Shown here: positions 5,019-10,787 of the stretch, piece after piece | Position numbering within the stretch: position 1 is the first letter of the stretch | Layout of the letters: each line of letters starts with the position of its first letter | Assembly: GCA_026193125.1 (NCBI GenBank) | Contig: JAPHSC010000005.1 | Coordinates: forward strand, 1-10,787 | Origin: Gammaproteobacteria bacterium | GTDB taxonomy: Bacteria; Pseudomonadota; Gammaproteobacteria; Steroidobacterales; BM003 | Length of the DNA stretch: 10,787 nt | Direction: 5' to 3' | Translations under genes and position numbers: made by a program | The notes under the pieces: model-generated | What the model was told of the DNA's origin: nothing | Database searches by the model: none | Seen by the model: only the letters and a program-made list of their open reading frames with translations

Positions 5019-6806
5019 CTAGAACATCTCTTCGGCCAACGCCATGACGCTTCCAGATCCGGCCTTGACCGCCGACAAGTGACCCTGGGTTCGCGGCAAA
5101 ACATGCTCGGCATAGAACTGCGAAGTCAGTAATTTCGCCTGGTAGAAACCACCCTCATCGTTTCCTGCGTCCAGATGCTTGCGCGAGATCAGTGCCGCGC
5201 GAGCCATCTGCCAGCCACCACAAACGTATCCCGCCAGCATCAGCATATCGACAGCCACTGCATAGGGTACATTTATGTCGTTCTTGAAGTTGGCGAACAA
5301 CCAGCGGGTTGCCTCTTCCAGGTTATCCACGCCTGATTTGAGCGCGCCACCGATGGCAAGGAGGCCATCATCGGTTGCGGCGAGCGCCTCGGCCTGGGTT
5401 TGGCGCATTTCGGCGATCATCAGGCCCATGGCCTTGCCACTGTCCTTAAGCAATTTGCGCCCGACAAAATCGGTGGCCTGGATACCGGTGGTGCCCTCGT
5501 AGATGGTGGTGATCCGGGCGTCACGCATAAACTGCGCAGCACCGGTTTCCTCCACATATCCCATGCCGCCGTGTATCTGTACGCCGAGTGAGGTCAGTTC
5601 CTGGGACATTTCAGAGCACCAACCCTTGATCACCGGAGTCATCAAGTCCACCCGCGCGATGGCTTCGGCCCGGTCCTGTGCTTCCACGCCCTTGTGGTGC
5701 CGGTCAAGATCGGCGCCGGTGACATATGCTATGGCGCGCATTGCTTCATTGGTTGCACGCATGAGCATCAACATGCGGCGCACATCGGGATGGCGAATAA
5801 TGGGACCGCGCTCAGCCTGCCCCGGGGCAGCACCCTGTACCCGATCACGGGCATAGGCCACGGCCTTTTGGTAGGCGCGCTCGGACACGGCCAGGCCTTC
5901 CAGGCCCACGCCAAGTCGAGCGTGATTCATCATGGTAAACATGGCCGCCAGGCCCTTGTTGGGCTCGCCAACCAGGTAGCCAACGGCGCCCTTGTTGTTA
6001 CCAAACCCCATCAGGCAGGTCGGACTGGCGTGAATACCCATCTTGTGCTCCACCGAGATCGGCACGACGTCGTTCATTTCGCCCGGGTTACCGTCCGCAT
6101 CCAGAATAAATTTGGGCACCAGGAATAATGAAATACCGCGCACGCCCTCGGGTGCGTCAGGCAGCCTGGCGAGTACCAGGTGCACGAGATTCTCGGCGTA
6201 ATCGTGGTCACCCCAGGTGATGAACAATTTCTGCCCGCTGACAAGATAGTGGTCGCCCTCAGGTGCCGCCTTGCAGCTGACTACGGACAGGTCCGAACCG
6301 GCCTGGGTCTCCGTCAGATTCATGGTGGCGGCCCATTCACCGGCGACCAGCTTGGGTAAATAGATCTTTTTCAATTCTTCGCTGGCATGGGCCTCCAGCG
6401 CACGAATCGCCCCCTGCGTGAGTAGCGGACACAGGGAGAATGCCAGGTTGGCAGATTGAAGCATTTCCTCAATCGCAATACCCAGAAGACTTGGCAGACC
6501 CTGGCCACCGTATTCGGGATCCATGGAGATACCCAGCCAACCATCGTCAACCAGGGCCCGGTAGGCTGGACGGAAAGCCTCGGGGGCAATCACCCGGCCG
6601 TCTTCAACCCGCACGCCAGTCTGATCCCCTATCCAATTGGTGGGCGCCACAATGTCGTTGGCAACCTGGGCGGCACCTTCGATCACCGCCTCTACCAGGT
6701 CAGGGGATGCTTCTTCATAGCCTGGCAGGGCCGCGACATTCGCGAAGTTGGCCAATTCATTAATGGCGAACAACATATCTTTTACGGGAGCTTTATAGTC
6801 ACTCAT
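5019..6806 (-). CDS. Acyl-CoA dehydrogenase, long DmdC-like type
   Basis: The 595-aa flavoenzyme introduces an alpha-beta double bond into an acyl-CoA and passes electrons to ETF. It is about 200 aa longer than ordinary acyl-CoA dehydrogenases and has the layout of the DmdC / 3-methylmercaptopropionyl-CoA dehydrogenase group: N-terminal and middle domains (about 35-270), a helical flavin domain (280-450) and an extra C-terminal domain (about 460-590, PF12806 type). Visible marks are MNLTETQAGSDLS (162-174), GQKLFITWGDHD (191-202) for FAD/substrate contact, GVQIHGGMGYVEE (408-420), and IYEGTTGIQ with Glu437 as the probable catalytic base, matching DmdC numbering closely. The ATG has a GAAGGAG site about 11 bp upstream. 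The substrate is uncertain: databases apply the DmdC name broadly and no dmdA, dmdB or dmdD neighbour is present. A terminator lies at 4950-4983. Confidence 0.95.
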   Translation of the reverse strand: MSDYKAPVKDMLFAINELANFANVAALPGYEEASPDLVEAVIEGAAQVANDIVAPTNWIGDQTGVRVEDGRVIAPEAFRPAYRALVDDGWLGISMDPEYGGQGLPSLLGIAIEEMLQSANLAFSLCPLLTQGAIRALEAHASEELKKIYLPKLVAGEWAATMNLTETQAGSDLSVVSCKAAPEGDHYLVSGQKLFITWGDHDYAENLVHLVLARLPDAPEGVRGISLFLVPKFILDADGNPGEMNDVVPISVEHKMGIHASPTCLMGFGNNKGAVGYLVGEPNKGLAAMFTMMNHARLGVGLEGLAVSERAYQKAVAYARDRVQGAAPGQAERGPIIRHPDVRRMLMLMRATNEAMRAIAYVTGADLDRHHKGVEAQDRAEAIARVDLMTPVIKGWCSEMSQELTSLGVQIHGGMGYVEETGAAQFMRDARITTIYEGTTGIQATDFVGRKLLKDSGKAMGLMIAEMRQTQAEALAATDDGLLAIGGALKSGVDNLEEATRWLFANFKNDINVPYAVAVDMLMLAGYVCGGWQMARAALISRKHLDAGNDEGGFYQAKLLTSQFYAEHVLPRTQGHLSAVKAGSGSVMALAEEMF

Positions 6807-6938
6807 ACCCTGCAGTCTCCTTCATCCAACAAGTTAACACCCTTGGAGCAACATCGGGCGCCATGCCGCGCCGCACCATTTTAGGCATCATAACCCCACT
6901 TGGGGCCAGTGACCATGTCGAAAAACAATTATTTGGTG

Positions 6939-8186
6939 CTAGCCGATACGGCTCAGGCGCCCTTCATCCCCGCGTGGTAATACGGCGGTTTCGCGGCCGG
7001 GCTCCTGACGATCGTCGCCGAAGTCTCGTTCCGCTTCATTGACGTACTGCAGCCTGTTCTGACCCACCGTGATCACGTCGTTGCGACGCAATCGATGCTT
7101 GGTTACGGATTTACCATTGACCATGGTGCCGTTGGTGCTGTGCAGGTCCACCAACAACAGGCCATGGGCGTCAGAAAATATCACCGCGTGATAGCGGCTG
7201 GCAGAGGGCGAGGAAATCACCACATCGTTACCCAGGTCCCTGCCCAGCAAGATGCGATGACGATCCAGGGGAACTTCCTCCACAAACTCGCTATTGTTGG
7301 TATGCACAAGACGCGCCCTGGAACGCACGCTCATCGCCATAAAGTCTGATTCCCTGCGCGCCGGGTGTTCCAGCTGCTGAGGATCCAGTTCCAGATCCAG
7401 GAATTCTATGGCGAGCGCGACTTCCCGATCAGAGACAAACAGCATGCGCCGTTTCTCTGCGCACTCCATAGCCGCCCGGCACAGACGGTTAATGGCCCGG
7501 GGGTTTCCATTGCTATACCGGAACACGAGGTGCAGGGCGGTTGGGGTGAAAATATCCTTGGACACGGCAGCGCCGGCCATACGTAATCGGCGCTGTATGT
7601 AATGATCAGTTTCTTCCTCGCTCATACGACGAATAAAGAAACGGTGCCACTGCCGTGGTCCGGCTACGGCATGCAGGTTCGACTGGAGCATGGCCTCCAG
7701 GCCCAGTCCACCCAGCAGTATGAAGTTTACCGCCGGATAACCACCCTCCTCCATGGCGCCCAGCCAGTGCAGTTCCAGCAATTGCTCCGGTCCGAGCAAG
7801 TCCGCATCGTCTACCAGCAGCGTAAGACAGCGCCCTTCTTTTTGGTATTGCTTGCACGCGCTCTCGATATCCGAGTCGGATGCCAGGGTAGCGTCTACCG
7901 GTAGATATTCCTGCAATTCATGCGCTATACGCTCGCGAAAATTGGGCGTGCTGGTACTCAGCTGCACCAGTCCGGTTATTGATCTCAGACCCTGGATAAA
8001 TCTCTGTACCAGCGTGGTCCTGCCAATACCCGGTTCACCAAAAATGGTAACCAGGCAGGCGCGGTTCCACAGGGCGTGGCTCATGAGATTGACCGCCCGA
8101 CCATGCTGCTCTGAAAAGTAGCTCAGGTCGAAATCGGACTCATCCTCGAATGGCCGTCGCTTTAATTCAAAAAATTCTGGTCGCAC
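6939..8186 (-). CDS. ExeA/GspA-like AAA ATPase fused to a C-terminal FHA domain
   Basis: The 415-aa protein starts at a GTG; an in-frame stop lies a few codons upstream. The opening PEFFELKRRPFED (3-15) is typical of ExeA-like ATPases. Walker A is GEPGIGRTT (50-58), with Arg56 where Lys is normal. Walker B is TLLVDDAD (122-129), with Asp127 where Glu is usual. The strand NFILLGG (154-160) resembles sensor 1 and GNPRAINRL (227-235) resembles sensor 2. A linker (about 270-305) leads to a complete FHA domain (about 308-383), with GR (315-316), SRYH (330-333) and STNGTMVNGK (350-359), the residues that bind phosphothreonine. ExeA works with ExeB in peptidoglycan remodelling for type II secretion; FHA fusion suggests control by a Ser/Thr kinase. 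No transmembrane or peptidoglycan-binding domain is seen, so this is a regulatory relative, not ExeA itself. It lies 99 bp after paaZ and 132 bp before the dehydrogenase gene. Confidence 0.9.
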   Translation of the reverse strand: MRPEFFELKRRPFEDESDFDLSYFSEQHGRAVNLMSHALWNRACLVTIFGEPGIGRTTLVQRFIQGLRSITGLVQLSTSTPNFRERIAHELQEYLPVDATLASDSDIESACKQYQKEGRCLTLLVDDADLLGPEQLLELHWLGAMEEGGYPAVNFILLGGLGLEAMLQSNLHAVAGPRQWHRFFIRRMSEEETDHYIQRRLRMAGAAVSKDIFTPTALHLVFRYSNGNPRAINRLCRAAMECAEKRRMLFVSDREVALAIEFLDLELDPQQLEHPARRESDFMAMSVRSRARLVHTNNSEFVEEVPLDRHRILLGRDLGNDVVISSPSASRYHAVIFSDAHGLLLVDLHSTNGTMVNGKSVTKHRLRRNDVITVGQNRLQYVNEAERDFGDDRQEPGRETAVLPRGDEGRLSRIG

Positions 8187-8285
8187 GGATCGTCATCCAT
8201 TGTGAAGAATTTATTTTCTCTACTGCGCTACCAGTCTATCCCAGACCAGCGCACAGGTGTTAGACGAAAGTACTCTTCCGGTGCT

Positions 8286-10331
8286 TTATACCTGCACCCA
8301 GTCTTCTTTTTCAACCAGCGTCAAGACCTCGTAACTGGCGACGTTTTCATCATCCTGGTTGGTAATCTGCACATCCCAGTGCACCTCACCGTATTCAGCG
8401 GTTTCACGGTTGACCTTTTGCTTGCAGGTAAAAGCAACCTTGATTCTGTCCCCCGGGTACACTGGTTTATTGAATCTCAGATTGTCCAATCCGTAATTGG
8501 CCAGCACCGGTCCTGGGGCAGGATCGACGAAAAGACCCGCAGCGACCGACACCAGGAAGTAACCATGCGCCACCCGGCCATCAAAAAACGGATTCGCTGC
8601 AGCAGCCTCTTGATCCATATGCGCATAGAAGGTATCCCCGCTTAGCGCGGCAAAGGCCTCGATATCATCCAGGCTCACCTCGCGTTCGGCGCTGAGCAGA
8701 GCATCACCTACCTGCAGTTGTTCGAAATATTTGCGGAAAGGATGTATGGGCTCCAGGCGTCGCGCGCCGCCTGGCAGATAACGATCGCAGACCAGCCCCA
8801 GTGTATCGGGTGAGCCTTGCAAGGCCGTGCGCTGCATGTGATGCATCACTGCCCTGATGCCACCCTGCTCTTCGCCACCTCCGGCACGGCCGGGGCCGCC
8901 ATGCACTAGATGGGGAAGCGGCGAACCATGACCGGTCGACTCGGATGCACAATGCCGGTTAAGTAATACCAGGCGCCCATGCATCGCCGCTGTGCCAAGC
9001 ACGAACTGCCGGACTGCCTGATCATCCGCACTGCACATGGAACCGGCCAGGCTGCCACCCCCCATGCGCGCAAGCGCCACTGCATTTGACATATCCTTGT
9101 AGGGCAACAATGAACATACGGGCCCAAAGGCTTCAACATAATGTACCGGATGCCCCGAGTGCGGATCATCCACGCGCAGCAGTACCGGCGACATAAACGC
9201 CCCCGCCTGTGCATCAGCCTGCACAAGTTCGAGGCTCTTGCGCTGGTAAACAATCTCGGATTCGCGTGCCAGTTCGGCAACTCTTTGCAGGACTTCTTCA
9301 CGCTGACCCAGGCTGGCCAGTGGACCCATGTCGACCTCTTTGCTGGAAGGCAGGCCGATACGCAAGCCATCAAGTTTCTCGGCCAGCGCACGCTGCACGG
9401 CACCCATGCACTGCTCCGGCACCAGCGCACGCCGAATAGCAGTGCATTTCTGTCCCGCCTTGCTGGTCATCTCGCGGAAAACCTCGGCAATAAACAAGTC
9501 GAACTCCGGCGTACCGGGTACTGCATCAGGGCCAAGTAGAGAGCAATTCAGGGAATCGGTTTCAGCGTTCAGGCGCACGGAATTACCCAGCACCACGGGA
9601 TGGGTGCGCAGCTTGATCGCAGTGGACGCAGAACCGGTAAAGCCAAGTACGTCCTGGCAGGTTAGATGATCCAGCAGGTCCCCCACCGATCCGCACAACA
9701 ACTGGACCGCACCCTCGGGCAGAATTCCGGAATCCACGATACGCCTGACCATGTGCTCGGCCAGGTAAGCGGTGCTGCTTGCCGGCTTGACCAGCACGGG
9801 CATCCCCGCCAGGATCGCCGGCGCCAGTTTCTCCAGCATTCCCCAGCACGGAAAATTAAACGCGTTGATCTGCACAGCGACCCCTTCCAGAGGCACGCAT
9901 ACATGCTGACCGACAAAGCTGCCACCACGCGAGATCGCCTCGCTCGGTCCCTCTATCAGGATACGGTCGTTCGGCAGCTCCCGGCGACCCTTGCTCGAAT
10001 ATACGAACAGGGTCGAGATACCTCCATCGACATCAATCCAGGTATCGGATCGCGTAGCACCTGTCTGGTACGACAGCGCATAAAATTCCTGCTTGAAATC
10101 CGCCAGGTACTTGGCCAGCGCCTTGAGGCTCTCCGCCCTCTGGTGAAAGGTCATGGCCCTTAGCGCCGGTCCTGCCTTGGCCCTGCCATACTCCAGCATG
10201 GCTTTCCGATCGACGTCCTTCGCATCAATCAGCGCCACCACGCTGCCGTCCACCGCGCTCTTCAATTGCTGCGCGCCGGGACCCGCCGGTTGCCACCGGC
10301 CCTGAGCATAACTTTCCAGTATTCGCGTCAT
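8286..10331 (-). CDS. paaZ: PaaZ-type bifunctional aldehyde dehydrogenase / enoyl-CoA (oxepin-CoA) hydratase
   Basis: The product is 681 aa, the same length as E. coli PaaZ. PaaZ opens the oxepin-CoA ring of the phenylacetate pathway with its C-terminal MaoC-like hydratase and oxidises the resulting semialdehyde with its N-terminal NADP-dependent aldehyde dehydrogenase. The N-terminal domain (about 1-520) has NAFNFPCWGM (156-165), Lys183 in VLVKPAS, the general base Glu257 in LNAETDS and the nucleophile Cys296 in AGQKCTAIRR. The linker region contains VHGGPGRAGGGEE. The C-terminal hot-dog domain (about 535-681) has SGDTFYAHMD with Asp566 and His571, equivalent to the catalytic Asp/His of E. 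coli PaaZ, and GRVAHGYF. All catalytic residues are present, so both activities are expected. The ATG at 10331 is chosen for the AGGTGA site 8 bp upstream; the frame is open further but overlaps the previous gene. It lies 37 bp after a HisC-like aminotransferase. No other paa genes are in view. Confidence 0.95.
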   Translation of the reverse strand: MTRILESYAQGRWQPAGPGAQQLKSAVDGSVVALIDAKDVDRKAMLEYGRAKAGPALRAMTFHQRAESLKALAKYLADFKQEFYALSYQTGATRSDTWIDVDGGISTLFVYSSKGRRELPNDRILIEGPSEAISRGGSFVGQHVCVPLEGVAVQINAFNFPCWGMLEKLAPAILAGMPVLVKPASSTAYLAEHMVRRIVDSGILPEGAVQLLCGSVGDLLDHLTCQDVLGFTGSASTAIKLRTHPVVLGNSVRLNAETDSLNCSLLGPDAVPGTPEFDLFIAEVFREMTSKAGQKCTAIRRALVPEQCMGAVQRALAEKLDGLRIGLPSSKEVDMGPLASLGQREEVLQRVAELARESEIVYQRKSLELVQADAQAGAFMSPVLLRVDDPHSGHPVHYVEAFGPVCSLLPYKDMSNAVALARMGGGSLAGSMCSADDQAVRQFVLGTAAMHGRLVLLNRHCASESTGHGSPLPHLVHGGPGRAGGGEEQGGIRAVMHHMQRTALQGSPDTLGLVCDRYLPGGARRLEPIHPFRKYFEQLQVGDALLSAEREVSLDDIEAFAALSGDTFYAHMDQEAAAANPFFDGRVAHGYFLVSVAAGLFVDPAPGPVLANYGLDNLRFNKPVYPGDRIKVAFTCKQKVNRETAEYGEVHWDVQITNQDDENVASYEVLTLVEKEDWVQV

Positions 10332-10368
10332 TATCCGATCACCTGCGTTGTGTATACTTCCAACCGCT

Positions 10369-10787
10369 TCAGGCGGCGGTGTTAGCCCAATCACCGAGGG
10401 CGGCAACCACCGCTCGATTTTCGTGCTCCAAGCCCACTGAGAGACGCAGGTATTGGCCCAGTCCATAGTTGGCTACGGGCCGCAAAATCAGACCCTTGCT
10501 ACGCAAAAAACTGTCGACGGATCGGCATTGCGCGTCATCCTCAAATTCCAGCAACAGAAAATTGCCGATACTCGGTATTACCTTGAGCGCCAGTCCCTCG
10601 ATCTCCCTGGTCAGCCACGGCAACCAGAGATCGTTGTGGGCACGCGCCTTGTGCGTGTGCTCGGTATCGGCCAGCGCTGCGATGGCGGCCGCCTGGGCAG
10701 GTCCCGAAACATTGAATACACCGCGCACCCGATGCAGGGCCATGGCTACCTCGCGGGGCGCATGGGCCCAACCCACACGCAGGGCCG
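10369..10787 (-). CDS. HisC-like class I/II aminotransferase, 3' part only
   Basis: The window edge cuts off the 5' end; about 138 C-terminal residues remain, ending at the TGA at 10371-10369. The first residues, ALRVGWAHAPREV, match the strand just after the PLP-lysine of histidinol-phosphate/aromatic aminotransferases. Later marks are VPSIGNFLLLEF, GLILRPVANYGLGQYLRLSVG (with the substrate-carboxylate Arg in YLRLSVG) and ENRAVVAAL. The sequence is of the HisC type found in proteobacteria, which can also serve aromatic amino acids. The PLP lysine itself lies outside the window. It is co-directional with paaZ and 37 bp upstream of it. Confidence 0.88.
   Translation of the reverse strand, partial: ALRVGWAHAPREVAMALHRVRGVFNVSGPAQAAAIAALADTEHTHKARAHNDLWLPWLTREIEGLALKVIPSIGNFLLLEFEDDAQCRSVDSFLRSKGLILRPVANYGLGQYLRLSVGLEHENRAVVAALGDWANTAA

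Noticed and set aside
6894..6905. Palindrome CCCCACTTGGGG between the FHA-ATPase and dehydrogenase genes, considered as terminator or operator
   Set aside because: Only four GC pairs per arm, no T-run, and no promoter elements in register; too small to claim.
8224..8253. An inverted repeat TGCGCT/AGCGCA between paaZ and the FHA-ATPase gene, considered as a terminator
   Set aside because: The stem is short with an uneven interior loop (TGCGCT/AGCGCA, then GTCT/AGAC), and no T-run follows on either strand.

Overview
The window looks like chromosomal DNA of a sulfur-metabolising proteobacterium, most likely a gammaproteobacterium. This rests on gene content: an octaheme tetrathionate reductase-family cytochrome, DsrE2, TusA, a YeiH-type exporter, PaaZ, an ExeA-like ATPase with an FHA domain, and a DmdC-like acyl-CoA dehydrogenase. 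The genus cannot be told from sequence reading alone. No tRNA, rRNA, CRISPR array, insertion sequence or phage gene was recognised.

Left part (1-4054) is a divergent sulfur locus. On the minus strand a lipoprotein octaheme c-type cytochrome (103-1743) ends at a strong intrinsic terminator (7-45). On the plus strand lie dsrE2 (2141-2644), tusA (2672-2905) and a YeiH-family putative sulfate/anion exporter (2999-4054). They share a regulatory gap of about 400 bp. That gap holds a perfect TATAAT box facing dsrE2, two inverted repeats, and an imperfect 25-bp dyad. On the cytochrome side it also holds a 13-bp terminator hairpin placed before the cytochrome start. A 15-codon open frame beginning Met-Cys-Cys-Cys ends exactly at the base of that hairpin, which looks like a transcription-attenuation leader. 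A sensible reading is that the cytochrome handles tetrathionate or a related sulfur/nitrogen compound in the periplasm, DsrE2 and TusA relay sulfane sulfur in the cytoplasm, and YeiH exports an oxidised product.

Middle part (4055-4983) has a 334-bp stretch with no gene I can support, a DUF1232/YkvA-like protein (4389-4931) and a bidirectional terminator hairpin.

Right part (5019-10787) is all on the minus strand. In transcription order it holds the 3' end of a HisC-like aminotransferase cut by the window edge, a complete bifunctional PaaZ-type aldehyde dehydrogenase/hydratase with all catalytic residues, an ExeA-like ATPase fused to a C-terminal FHA domain and carrying an altered Walker A motif, and a long (595 aa) acyl-CoA dehydrogenase of the DmdC type. 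The enzymes point to acyl-CoA and aromatic catabolism, but the rest of a phenylacetate cluster is not in the window.

The most novel item is the candidate cysteine-codon leader peptide plus terminator before a protein that itself needs about 20 cysteines. It is a reading of the sequence, not a proven system.
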